From Halioglobus japonicus (GTDB lineage: Bacteria; Pseudomonadota; Gammaproteobacteria; Pseudomonadales; Halieaceae): 64,000 nt of DNA. Positions 24,481 to 32,547 of this stretch are shown here, in pieces (the stretch's first letter is position 1; each line of letters begins with the position of its first letter). Location: positions 3,224,001 through 3,288,000 of the forward strand of contig NZ_CP019450.1 of assembly GCF_001983995.1 (NCBI RefSeq). The letters are read 5' to 3'. Below the pieces are notes generated by a model that was not told the origin of the DNA, searched no databases, and was given only the letters and a program-made list of their open reading frames with translations. The position numbers and the translations under genes were made by a program.

Positions 24481-25268
24481 TAGCCCGCTCCGAGATCCAT
24501 CCCGCCGGCGATCGGAATCGTGGCGCCCGTCATGAATGACCCTGCTGCACCGCATAACAACAGCATCACACCGGCAATATCCTGAGGTTCACCAATGCGC
24601 CCCATGGGCGCCAGCGATCGCATGAACGCCAGCCCTTCGTCGGTCGTCATATGACTGGTCATCTTGCTCGGGAAAAAACCCGGCGCAATCGAATTCACGG
24701 CAATGTGCTGCTTGGCAAGATCCACCGCCAACCCGCGGGTCAGATGGGAAATAGCCGCCTTGCTGGCCATGTAGGAATAGGCACTCTGGCTACCGGCCAT
24801 GGTCGCGGCCACTGAACTGATATTGATCACCCGGGCCGGGTCTTCCTGGGTACCCGCTGCACGTAATAGCGGCAACAGTTTCTGAATCAGAAAGAAGGGA
24901 CTCTTTACATTGAGGTTCATGACCTTGTCCCAGCCCGCCTCAGGGAACTCATCCAGTGGTGCACCCCAGGTGGCTCCGGAGTTATTCACCAGGATATGCA
25001 GGCCCTGCCCCGCCGCCTCAATCTCGCCCGCCAGGGCTTCAATATTGTTTAGTTGTGACAAGTCATAGGGGTAGGCCCGGCAATCGCCCAGCGCCGCCAT
25101 TTCGGCCGCCGCGGCCTCGCAGTCCTCTGCCGAGCGCGAGGAAATATACACCCGGGCACCCGCCTGCAGCAGGCTCTCGGCAATCATGCGGCCAATGCCC
25201 TTGCCACCGCCGGTGACAAGCGCAGTTTTCCCATTCAACGAAAAGAGCGATTCGAGATAGTCAGACAT
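24477..25268 (-). CDS. SDR-family oxidoreductase
   Basis: The 263-residue classical SDR has the cofactor loop TGGGKGIGR, NNSGA in place of NNAG, and the triad Ser (INISSVAA), Tyr and Lys (YSYMASKAAI). The C-terminus (FMTGATIPIAGGMDLGAGY) is typical. The overall pattern resembles enzymes acting on 3-keto or steroid-like alcohols, but the substrate is not determinable. It is transcribed toward the diguanylate cyclase gene and away from a TonB receptor. Confidence 0.9.
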   Translation of the reverse strand: MSDYLESLFSLNGKTALVTGGGKGIGRMIAESLLQAGARVYISSRSAEDCEAAAAEMAALGDCRAYPYDLSQLNNIEALAGEIEAAGQGLHILVNNSGATWGAPLDEFPEAGWDKVMNLNVKSPFFLIQKLLPLLRAAGTQEDPARVINISSVAATMAGSQSAYSYMASKAAISHLTRGLAVDLAKQHIAVNSIAPGFFPSKMTSHMTTDEGLAFMRSLAPMGRIGEPQDIAGVMLLLCGAAGSFMTGATIPIAGGMDLGAGY

Positions 25269-25359
25269 AACAGACCTTCTTTAATGTTTGTTTCAGGCTG
25301 GTGATGCATTCACTAGACCACGCGTGTCTTAGTCATGCAAAAAAGTTAGTATAAGAAAC

Positions 25360-25382
25360 TATAATTATAAGGAGTACCTATC
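25360..25382 (+). promoter_or_regulatory. -10 element and ribosome-binding site of TonB receptor gene
   Basis: A perfect TATAAT (25360-25365) precedes an AAGGAG ribosome-binding site (25369-25374), placed 8 bases before a GTG start. The -35 element is weak. The short leader supports the GTG as the true start. Confidence 0.5.
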
Positions 25383-27761
25383 GTGCACACCCGCAATAGG
25401 CGCCTGACGCCAATCGCTACTGCGCTAATCGCAGCCAATTTCGCCATCCCCGCCACTGCCCAGGAAGACAGCAGGCGCTACAGTCTGCAACTGGAGGAAG
25501 TGGTGGTCACAGCCCAGAAGCGCGAAGAGAATTTCATGAGCGTGCCGGTCACGGTAAACGCCTTCACCGCGCAGGACATGGTAAATACCGGCGCCGATGA
25601 TATTCGCGACATCGACACCTTCATGCCCGGCGTGGAAATTGGCAGCGCCTTTGGTTCCGGTTCATCTACCCAGGCCGGTGTCACCGTCCGCGGTGTCAGC
25701 AGCCCCAACATCAGCTCCGGTGGCGATCCGTCGGTGGCCACGTTTTACGACGGCACCTATATGCCCCGGGCAGCAACGTCGATTCCCTTTACCGATATCG
25801 CTCGCACAGAAGTTCTGAAGGGGCCACAGGGCACCTTGTTCGGGCGCAACGCCACCGCCGGCGTGATCAATATTGTACCCAACCGCCCCCACGACGAGTT
25901 CGAAGCGTTTGTGAAGACCCGGGTCGGCAACCACAACCTGCTGCGTCTGGAAGGCATGGTAAACACCCCCGTCACCGACGAAGTGTATTTGCGGGCGAAT
26001 GTATTCAGCCATCAGCGCGATGGCCTGACTGAACAGAAAGGCGTGGGCGACGACGTTAAGGACGAGGGATACATTGCAGCTCGCGCAGCGTTGCTGTGGG
26101 ACGTGAGCGACAGCACATCGCTACAACTTGCCGTGGATGTGGAAGATCGCGATGAAGCGCCATCCGTCATCATCGGCGTAGGCAAATATGCCTATGAGGC
26201 CAGCGATGACCCCTTCTCCGGAGAGACCGCTCACGATGTGATTGGCGGCGAAGAGACGCGCGAAATGTACGGTGTGTCGCTGAAACTGGAGAGTGAGCTG
26301 ACTGATGAATGGTCGACGTTTGGTATCGTCAGTTATCGCGACTGGGACACCACCAATCTCCAGGAAGAAGACGGTACCGCCGATCCGCGTCGCTACCTGG
26401 ACACCAACAATATCGAAGACTCAGACATCTTCTACTCTGAACTGCGCTTCCATTACGTCACCGACAAACTGAACTTTATTACCGGTGGTAACTACAGTAA
26501 GGAAGACGTGTTTCAGCGCACCGACATCGGCTTGCTGGCCGACTCGTACATGCAATTCCTGACTATCCTTGGCGGCTTCGGCGGTCCGGATGACCACATC
26601 TGGAATTTACTGCCACCCAGCGAGGAACTGTATCTCGCACTCTCTGCAGCAGAAGGCATTGCGGTGCTACCCCCCTCGTTCTCAGGCGAATTTTTCACCG
26701 AGACCATGGACAATACAGGCGACTTCGTTAACTGGGGTATATTCGCCGATGCCACCTACCAGTTAACCGACACGCTGAGTCTCGCTGCTGGCTTACGCTA
26801 CAGCTACGACGAAAAAGAGTACACCTGGCAAACCTACGAATCCCAGTTGGACTGGCCGTACGCCCCAGAGCGTGTCGCATACAACCCGGCAGAATCAGGC
26901 GCCCCAGAAGAAGTCTGGCTGGACCAGTTCAAGTTGAAGGACGACTGGAGTAAAACCACGGGACGCCTGGTGCTGGATTGGGAGTTCAGTGACTATGCAA
27001 TGCTCTACGCCTCGGCAGCCACCGGCTACAAATCGGGTGGCTTCGACGGCCAGTCGTTCTCCGCCTACGCGGCCGGTCCCTTCGACCCTGAAGACATGAC
27101 CAGCTACGAAATCGGCCTGAAAGGCGACTTCTTTGCAGATACCCTGCGGGTGGAGGCGGCGCTTTTCTACCACGAACTCGATGGCAAGCAGAATTCCAAA
27201 TCGACCAAGGACAGCCCCGATGATCCCACTGCCGCCCCCACGGTAGTCACCAGTGATGAGGAAGCCGAAGGCATTGAGATTGTCGTGACCTGGAGCATTA
27301 CCGACACCCTGCGCATCGCCGGCCTCACCACCTATCGCGAGACCCGCTCAATCGAAGAAGCGTATTTCAATGCGGCCGGTGAACCTGCCGGTGGCGAGGA
27401 ATTCACGTCGCGCACCAACAACGATTACACCCTGCGCCTGGACTGGACACCGGAGATCCCCACCGGTTTCCTGCTGCTGCATATGAACTATGTGTTCAAT
27501 GAGGACCCGGCCAAGTTTGACCCGGATACGGCGATCTTTGTAGATGGGCCCTGGTACTTCCAGGATCGCAAAATTCTCAACGCGCGCGTGGCGTGGACCA
27601 ACGAGCAGGAGAATCTTGAGATAGCGCTGTGGGGCGACAACCTGCTGGACGAAGAGTACGCGTCCAACCCCGGTGGCCTCGCTGCCGATACCCTGGGAGC
27701 CGCCCACACCAGTATCCGCGATACCATTACCTACGGCCTCGACCTGCGCTACGCCTTCTGA
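25383..27761 (+). CDS. TonB-dependent receptor, unknown ligand
   Basis: The 792-residue outer-membrane receptor has a signal peptide (cleavage after ATAQ), a TonB box region LEEVVVTAQKREE, a plug (about residues 50-170, with VTVRGVSSPN and LKGPQGTLFGRNATAGVINI) and a barrel ending in a terminal aromatic (DLRYAF). This type is widespread in marine and caulobacter-like bacteria for import of siderophores, vitamins or oligosaccharides. There is no linked hydrolase or transporter, so the ligand is unknown. It starts with GTG behind a good AAGGAG site. A GC hairpin without a T run (27779-27803) lies after the stop. Confidence 0.92.
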   Translation: MHTRNRRLTPIATALIAANFAIPATAQEDSRRYSLQLEEVVVTAQKREENFMSVPVTVNAFTAQDMVNTGADDIRDIDTFMPGVEIGSAFGSGSSTQAGVTVRGVSSPNISSGGDPSVATFYDGTYMPRAATSIPFTDIARTEVLKGPQGTLFGRNATAGVINIVPNRPHDEFEAFVKTRVGNHNLLRLEGMVNTPVTDEVYLRANVFSHQRDGLTEQKGVGDDVKDEGYIAARAALLWDVSDSTSLQLAVDVEDRDEAPSVIIGVGKYAYEASDDPFSGETAHDVIGGEETREMYGVSLKLESELTDEWSTFGIVSYRDWDTTNLQEEDGTADPRRYLDTNNIEDSDIFYSELRFHYVTDKLNFITGGNYSKEDVFQRTDIGLLADSYMQFLTILGGFGGPDDHIWNLLPPSEELYLALSAAEGIAVLPPSFSGEFFTETMDNTGDFVNWGIFADATYQLTDTLSLAAGLRYSYDEKEYTWQTYESQLDWPYAPERVAYNPAESGAPEEVWLDQFKLKDDWSKTTGRLVLDWEFSDYAMLYASAATGYKSGGFDGQSFSAYAAGPFDPEDMTSYEIGLKGDFFADTLRVEAALFYHELDGKQNSKSTKDSPDDPTAAPTVVTSDEEAEGIEIVVTWSITDTLRIAGLTTYRETRSIEEAYFNAAGEPAGGEEFTSRTNNDYTLRLDWTPEIPTGFLLLHMNYVFNEDPAKFDPDTAIFVDGPWYFQDRKILNARVAWTNEQENLEIALWGDNLLDEEYASNPGGLAADTLGAAHTSIRDTITYGLDLRYAF

Positions 27762-27854
27762 GGCGCTGCAACTGCAACCCGCTGCCCGCAGGGTGGGCAG
27801 CGGAATCTACCCCCGGATGCTCGGGCCCTGTGAGACCAGAGGTCTGGACAACAG

Positions 27855-29177
27855 CTACCTGACTACTGCGGCAGCACCGCTGCGAATAATGTGCAGTTTA
27901 GTCTGTCGTCCATTGAGATAGCGTACCTGCTGGCCATCGAAAAAGGCGTCCTCTTCCAGCATGATACGCACATCCCCACCCCACTCAGCCACCGCTGCGG
28001 TATTACTCAGCTCGATAGAGTAAGCCGTATTGGCGAACAGCGGATAATCGCCATTAACCGGCACACCTTCCTGAGCATCCCACATACCTATCGTCGGGCC
28101 GGCACCGTGGCCGTGTAACCCGAGTGGGTGCGAATAAATGGTGGGGCGCAAGCCACTGGCCAAAGCCTGCTGCCTGCTCAGGGCGAGCAGTTCATTGCCA
28201 GTGCGACCGACGACAAAGTTGCTAGTGAGAATGTCCTGCAGCGTACTCGCCGCAGCCATGGCCTGCACGACGCCAGCAGACGGTTCGGTTTCCCCCTCTC
28301 GCAGCACATAGCCATGCTGTTGCTGGTCCGTATTCAGGCGCAGCCAGGTCAGTCCAAAATCCACGTGGATGAGATCGCCCGGCTGAATAACACCCTGCCG
28401 GTTAAATCCAGCTTCACCGCGACGCTGCAATGAAACCGCGGGATGAAACCAGTTCGCCAGCCCCAGCGCCTGTGACTGCTCGCGCAACCACCATCCCACG
28501 GCCTGAGTCGTCGTAACCCCGGGCGTAATCACCTCATTAGAAAACGCCCGGGCGATCAGTTCGTGGCCTTTGGACACCAACTGCGGATAATACGCCATTT
28601 CGGTGGCACTGCGAGTTTCCAACCAGGCGATGGCAAGTGACTCGGCAGAGACCACGCGGGCGCGCATTGTGGGGCTGAGCGCGGCGTTGAGTTCGCGCCA
28701 TTCGGTGCTCGACATGCCATCGGCCAGCGCAAAGCTGTCAGACGTATTCACTGCAATGGTGTCGGGATCGCGCGCAGCGATCAGCTGTGCCAGCGCCTGC
28801 CATTGATCGGGCTGTTGCTCAGGATCCCAGACGGACTGGAATAACTCACCGACGGGGTAGCGAGCGACTGCAAGATACTCCAGCGCCCTACCCGCACCGG
28901 GATCATGTATGACCAGCATGGTGTGGCGACGAGCCGACATCCAGTTGGCGGGCAGCATCGTCTTCAGGACCGGGTCTTCGTTGTACTCGCGCGACATGAT
29001 GACCCAGAGATCGATGTTCTGACGGCGCATTAATCCGGGCAGCACCTCGGTCAGGCGCTCCTGGGTTATCTTGTCGAGCAACTGGGCGCGTTCCCTGAGC
29101 GCCGCTGGTTCGAAGGCATGGGCTTGAGCAATCAGGAATACCAACAGGATCAGAGGGGCGAGGATACGAATAGACAT
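27855..29177 (-). CDS. secreted M24-family metallopeptidase
   Basis: The 440-residue protein has a signal peptide (LILLVFLIAQAHAFEPA) and a C-terminal pita-bread domain of the M24 (Xaa-Pro aminopeptidase-like) family. Probable metal ligands are visible in order: Asp in LIHVDFG, Asp in RLNTDQQ, His in YSHPLGLHGHG, Glu in YSIELSN and Glu in MLEED. The N-terminal half is creatinase-like. It likely trims periplasmic peptides ending in Pro at position two. I chose the ATG at 29177, directly before the signal peptide, rather than the longer frame to 29258. Confidence 0.88.
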   Translation of the reverse strand: MSIRILAPLILLVFLIAQAHAFEPAALRERAQLLDKITQERLTEVLPGLMRRQNIDLWVIMSREYNEDPVLKTMLPANWMSARRHTMLVIHDPGAGRALEYLAVARYPVGELFQSVWDPEQQPDQWQALAQLIAARDPDTIAVNTSDSFALADGMSSTEWRELNAALSPTMRARVVSAESLAIAWLETRSATEMAYYPQLVSKGHELIARAFSNEVITPGVTTTQAVGWWLREQSQALGLANWFHPAVSLQRRGEAGFNRQGVIQPGDLIHVDFGLTWLRLNTDQQQHGYVLREGETEPSAGVVQAMAAASTLQDILTSNFVVGRTGNELLALSRQQALASGLRPTIYSHPLGLHGHGAGPTIGMWDAQEGVPVNGDYPLFANTAYSIELSNTAAVAEWGGDVRIMLEEDAFFDGQQVRYLNGRQTKLHIIRSGAAAVVR

Positions 29178-29316
29178 GAATAACCTTGTAATGCTGTAGC
29201 GAATAGTTGCGCCAGTGTCGCGCCCTACACAATGGCTATCAAAGAGCCATGGAAACATCGACGGTTTGTTTCTAGTAGGATAACAACTTCAATCCAACAT
29301 TGTACGGGCCTGAATT

Positions 29317-29583
29317 TTGGAATTTGATCTCACCGACCTGATCGGCATGACCGGCACCGCACTGGTTGTTATCGCCTACCTGCTTTTGCAACTGGAGCGC
29401 ATTGCAGCGACCAGTCTGACCTACAACACCCTAAATTTGATAGGCGCCATATTGCTGCTCATCAGCCTGTGTGTGAACTTCAATCTGGCAAGCTTTGTGA
29501 TTGAACTGTTCTGGATTGCCGCTTCGCTCATCGGCCTTTACAAGTACGTGCAGCGCCGCCAGCAAACTAACCAGGCTTCCTGA
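29317..29583 (+). CDS. small membrane protein (CBU_0592-like)
   Basis: The 88-residue protein consists of three hydrophobic segments (GMTGTALVVIAYLLLQLE, then NLIGAILLLISLCVN, then VIELFWIAASLIGLYKY). This matches the general pattern of small CBU_0592-type membrane proteins of unknown function. The start is a TTG and no clear ribosome-binding site is seen. Its last 17 bases overlap the end of the convergent transporter gene. Function is not known. Confidence 0.65.
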   Translation: MEFDLTDLIGMTGTALVVIAYLLLQLERIAATSLTYNTLNLIGAILLLISLCVNFNLASFVIELFWIAASLIGLYKYVQRRQQTNQAS

Positions 29584-30439
29584 ATATCAGGATGACATTG
29601 CCCAGCAACACCAGGCCCAGGCCGACAAAACTCGCCAGCTGCCAGTTGTATCCTTCAAACCAGCTCGACAGGAACAGCGCAATCACCGGGAACAACACCG
29701 TGGCATAGGCCGCGTGATTGGGGCCTATACGATTGACCAGCATCAGATAGGTGGTAAAGCCGATCACCGTGCCAAAGATACTCAGGTACAGCAGCGCCGG
29801 CAGATAAAACTCACCCTTCGGTACGACCAGGGGCTGGCCGGTTATCAGCAGCACTACCGCCAGTATCACTGTGCCGTAGAGCATCGAGTAGGTATTGGTC
29901 GTAGCCGGGTGCAGGCCGTGACTGCCATTGCGGCGGGTAATCATATTGCCCAGCGAGAACAGATAAGTGCCCACGGTGGCCAGCAGCAGGCCTTTAACGG
30001 ACCTCATCCCCATGGACTGCCCACCAAGCTCCGGCAAAAACAACAGCACCAGCCCCAGTGCTCCCACAGCGCCCGCCAGAACAACTCTGGCCGGGATCGT
30101 TTCTTTCCAGATAAGGCGATTGTTCACCGCATTGAATATCGTCGCCAGCGAGAATACGACCGACACCAGCCCACTCGCGATGGACTCGGTAGCCGTGTAA
30201 AAACAAATGAAGTTAAACGAGAAGAGGCAGCCGCCCTGCAGCAGGAAGAACAGATGATCCTGGCGGGTGGTCTTCTGCAACTTGCGCAACACCAACATCG
30301 CCAGCAACATGATAGCCGCAGCCAACACGAAGCGATAAAACACCGAGACGACCACCGGCACCTCGCCGACCTGGTAGTAAATCGCCAGCCAGGTCGTGCC
30401 CCAGATAAAGATGGTTGACAGGTAAAGTGCTGCATTCAT
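29567..30439 (-). CDS. EamA/DMT-family transporter
   Basis: The protein of about 290 residues has ten predicted membrane segments in two repeated halves, with the EamA features IFIWGTTWLAIYYQVG at the start and GPNHAAYATVLFPVIALFLS in the second half. Drug/metabolite-type transporters export amino acids or other small metabolites by proton exchange. I chose the ATG at 30439, where the first membrane segment follows at once; the longer frame to 30511 adds an unlikely basic tail. The substrate is unknown. Confidence 0.88.
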   Translation of the reverse strand: MNAALYLSTIFIWGTTWLAIYYQVGEVPVVVSVFYRFVLAAAIMLLAMLVLRKLQKTTRQDHLFFLLQGGCLFSFNFICFYTATESIASGLVSVVFSLATIFNAVNNRLIWKETIPARVVLAGAVGALGLVLLFLPELGGQSMGMRSVKGLLLATVGTYLFSLGNMITRRNGSHGLHPATTNTYSMLYGTVILAVVLLITGQPLVVPKGEFYLPALLYLSIFGTVIGFTTYLMLVNRIGPNHAAYATVLFPVIALFLSSWFEGYNWQLASFVGLGLVLLGNVILIFRKPG

Positions 30440-30592
30440 GCTGCGAGTGTCTGCCCTACCGTGAACAACAGAACATTTGCGAACTAACCGCGACAATGGG
30501 AAGGGTCGCACATGCCGATGTTGAGGCTGAATTTGATAATGTTGGTGGTCTCCGTCGGGTCGGCCGAGCCGTGCTTGGTATGAGGAGATACA

Positions 30593-30651
30593 GTAACGGC
30601 TAGCTATTGACCAAGGGCTTCCTTTTGGTCAATCGTGATAGCGCCCGTTAC
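30593..30651. repeat. long imperfect inverted repeat
   Basis: Outer arms GTAACGG/CCGTTAC (7 bp) and inner arms ATTGACCAA/TTGGTCAAT (9 bp), with a CTAT/ATAG pair between them, form a stem-loop of about 59 bases. There is no T run. It lies between the divergent transporter and the end of the Nudix gene and could be a repeat remnant or a weak transcription end. Confidence 0.55.
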
Positions 30652-30697
30652 GACGGATCAGAAGCTATGGGATTAGTTGCAAGCATAAATCAGGCTG

Positions 30698-31333
30698 CTA
30701 GCGCCAGGCAAACACCGGCTGTTCGAAGTGAGCAACCCGGGTCGGTCGCCCCAGAATTCCCACCTCACGGAACTGATACAGAATAGCTCCCGTCGGAGCA
30801 TAGATCCGATCACGCTCGTAATGCATTGATAGCACTTGCGCGGTGCTTTCCGGGATGGTTTCGAGATAAGGTGACTCGGGCCGGGCTAGCTCCGAAAAAG
30901 TAAACGGATGGATACTTTCGACCTCATCAGGATTAGGTGACATTGCATCCCAATCGATATTGGCCCAGATCACCACCGGGGTAATCAGATATCCGGATCG
31001 GGTCGTGTAGTCATCCAGCGTGCCAAGCACCGATGACTCATCCAGGGACACGTTGACCTCCTCGTACAACTCACGCAACGCCGCTTCGACCACGGATTCC
31101 CCCTGATCGATTTTGCCGCCGGGCAATGCCCACTGCCCGCCGTGTGCGCGCAGGGCGCTGGAGCGCCGGGTAATAACTACGACAGACTCCGCGTGGTTGC
31201 GAATAATGGTGACAGCGACTGCGGCACGCTTGGCTTGCGTGTGCCCTACTTCATCGCTTTTGAACAGGCCGAGATTTTCGACGATTTGCAGGCGATTGCG
31301 CAGAGTGAACTGGAAGTTTTGGAGTGCTTGCAC
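30698..31333 (-). CDS. Nudix hydrolase, CoA pyrophosphatase-like
   Basis: The 211-residue protein contains a full Nudix box (GGKIDQGESVVEAALRELYEEVNV), preceded by ITRRSSALRAHGGQWALPGG, an arrangement resembling the coenzyme A pyrophosphatase (NudL) pattern. It hydrolyses a nucleoside-diphosphate-linked compound, perhaps CoA or an acyl-CoA, using Mg or Mn ions in the cytosol. The start is a GTG. Family assignment is firm, substrate is inferred. Confidence 0.85.
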   Translation of the reverse strand: MQALQNFQFTLRNRLQIVENLGLFKSDEVGHTQAKRAAVAVTIIRNHAESVVVITRRSSALRAHGGQWALPGGKIDQGESVVEAALRELYEEVNVSLDESSVLGTLDDYTTRSGYLITPVVIWANIDWDAMSPNPDEVESIHPFTFSELARPESPYLETIPESTAQVLSMHYERDRIYAPTGAILYQFREVGILGRPTRVAHFEQPVFAWR

Positions 31334-31491
31334 GGGTGATGTCAGTTTAAGGCCAAGGGTATGGAGGCTTAATGTGCCATGGATGGGGTGGTGTTTGACA
31401 GGGGGTTGAATTTTTGCGGGCGTATGGACTGCGTGGAGGATAGTTTGTGAGTCTGGTTAGGCTCGCCAGGAGGGCTCGCTTAAGAATGAAT

Positions 31492-31535
31492 CCGCCGGGC
31501 CGCCGGCTCATAAAAAAAGGCCACCCAAAAGGGTG
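31492..31535. repeat. 44-bp direct repeat, copy 1
   Basis: These 44 bases are identical to 31698-31741. They contain the left half of the terminator hairpin found in copy 2, but here the right half is disrupted after GGGTG, so no terminator can form. The GGCAGGATT-GAA sequence just downstream resembles the 3' end of the nearby tRNA-Pro. Confidence 0.85.
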
Positions 31536-31569
31536 CGTTTCGGCTATGGGTGTAGGGGCAGGATTGAAT

Positions 31570-31685
31570 CAGAACAGCCTTGGGGCTGTTCTGCCCCTGC
31601 GGGCTTCGGCGCTTTGCGCCTCGTTGCAAATTCTCCGGTGGGGAGAATTTGTGAACCTGGGTACGCGATCGCTTTTGGCGATCGC
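31570..31685. repeat. cluster of perfect short hairpins
   Basis: Three perfect stems follow each other: CAGAACAGCC/GGCTGTTCTG (31570-31593), CAAATTCTCC/GGAGAATTTG (31627-31651) and GCGATCGC/GCGATCGC (31665-31685). No gene overlaps them and none has a T run. They fill the space between the two copies of the 44-bp repeat. Confidence 0.7.
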
Positions 31686-31697
31686 TACAGAACAAAC

Positions 31698-31741
31698 CCG
31701 CCGGGCCGCCGGCTCATAAAAAAAGGCCACCCAAAAGGGTG
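31698..31741. repeat. 44-bp direct repeat, copy 2
   Basis: An identical copy of 31492-31535, next to the tRNA-Pro gene. This copy keeps the complete terminator. Confidence 0.85.
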
Positions 31742-31753
31742 GCCTTTTTTTAT
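31716..31753 (-). terminator. terminator of tRNA-Pro (possibly bidirectional)
   Basis: A perfect 17-bp stem (ATAAAAAAAGGCCACCC with its complement) and a 4-base loop AAAA has T runs on both sides. It starts five bases past the 3' end of tRNA-Pro on the minus strand. Confidence 0.9.
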
Positions 31754-31757
31754 GAGT

Positions 31758-31833
31758 TGGTCGGGACGGCAGGATTTGAACCTACGACCACCACACCCCC
31801 AGTGTGGTGCGCTACCAGACTGCGCTACGCCCG
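31758..31833 (-). tRNA. tRNA-Pro (anticodon GGG)
   Basis: Read on the minus strand, the D arm (GCGC/GCGC), an anticodon arm with loop CTGGGGG between CCACA and TGTGG, the T arm (GTAGG, TTCAAAT, CCTGC) and an encoded CCA are all present. The anticodon is GGG, decoding CCC and CCU. The 5' acceptor strand is one base short: CGGGCG faces CGTCCCG. A further G (CGGGGCG) would give seven pairs with one G-U. Either the base is missing through a sequence error in a G run, or the stem truly has a bulge. Confidence 0.92.
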
Positions 31834-31891
31834 AGAATCGCATTGTTTGCGAGGCCGGCATTATACTCAAAACCACCCTGCTTACAAATAC

Positions 31892-32254
31892 TTATTTGCC
31901 CGGTGACAGGGTTTTGAGCAGTTCTTCCAACTCTTCGATCGTCTCGCGAATCACAGCCTGGATTTCGGGGCCGGCGGCACCGTCATCTTCGTCGGTCATG
32001 CGCTGACGGGCACCGCCAATGGTGTAGCCCTGATCGTACAACAGGCTGCGAATTTGGCGGATGGTGAGGACGTCGTCGCGCTGATAGTAGCGGCGGTTGC
32101 CGCGACGCTTGACGGGTTTCAGTTGCGGGAATTCCTGCTCCCAGTAACGCAGCACATGGGGTTTAACTGCGCAGAGTTCGCTTACTTCGCCAATGGTGAA
32201 GTAACGCTTCCCCGGGATCGCGGGCAATTCATGGTTGTTGCTCGGTTCCAGCAT
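31892..32254 (-). CDS. MerR-family regulator downstream of ihfA
   Basis: The 120-residue protein has an N-terminal MerR winged helix ([20 protein letters not shown], then [20 protein letters not shown]) and a short C-terminal helix instead of an effector domain. This small MerR protein is commonly found directly after ihfA in gammaproteobacteria; its targets are unknown. It overlaps the ihfA gene by 26 bases, so the two are coupled. Confidence 0.92.
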   Translation of the reverse strand: MLEPSNNHELPAIPGKRYFTIGEVSELCAVKPHVLRYWEQEFPQLKPVKRRGNRRYYQRDDVLTIRQIRSLLYDQGYTIGGARQRMTDEDDGAAGPEIQAVIRETIEELEELLKTLSPGK

Positions 32255-32537
32255 ACTCTTCTACTCGGGCTTTCAGCTTTTGCCCAGGGCGGAAGGTAAC
32301 AACGCGGCGAGCAGAGATGGGGATCTCCTCGCCGGTTTTGGGGTTGCGTCCGGGGCGCTGGCTCTTGTCGCGCAGGTCGAAGTTGCCGAAACCCGACAAC
32401 TTCACCTGTTCGTTGTTTTCGAGGCACGCGCGGATTTCCTCGAAGAAGAGCTCAACAATCTCTTTGGCTTCCCGTTTGTTGAGCCCAAGCTCCTCAAACA
32501 GGCGTTCCGCCATTTCAGATTTTGTCAGCGCAGTCAC
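32229..32537 (-). CDS. ihfA: integration host factor alpha subunit
   Basis: The 102-residue protein is a DNA-bending protein of the HU/IHF family: [20 protein letters not shown] at the start, [14 protein letters not shown] in the core and [20 protein letters not shown] in the DNA-embracing arm. With the beta subunit it bends DNA in transcription, recombination and replication. Position directly after pheT is the conserved gammaproteobacterial arrangement. Confidence 0.98.
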   Translation of the reverse strand: MTALTKSEMAERLFEELGLNKREAKEIVELFFEEIRACLENNEQVKLSGFGNFDLRDKSQRPGRNPKTGEEIPISARRVVTFRPGQKLKARVEEYAGTEQQP

Positions 32538-32547
32538 GTTCCCTTAC

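Noticed and set aside
29501..30418. 305-codon plus-strand frame
   Set aside because: It is antisense to the EamA transporter and very rich in Gln, His and Arg, a typical shadow.
31570..31685. Possible CRISPR array
   Set aside because: The hairpins differ from each other and there are no regular direct repeats with unique spacers, nor cas genes.
31447..31719. 90-codon frame over the hairpin cluster
   Set aside because: It is built from repeats and perfect hairpins and has no domain.
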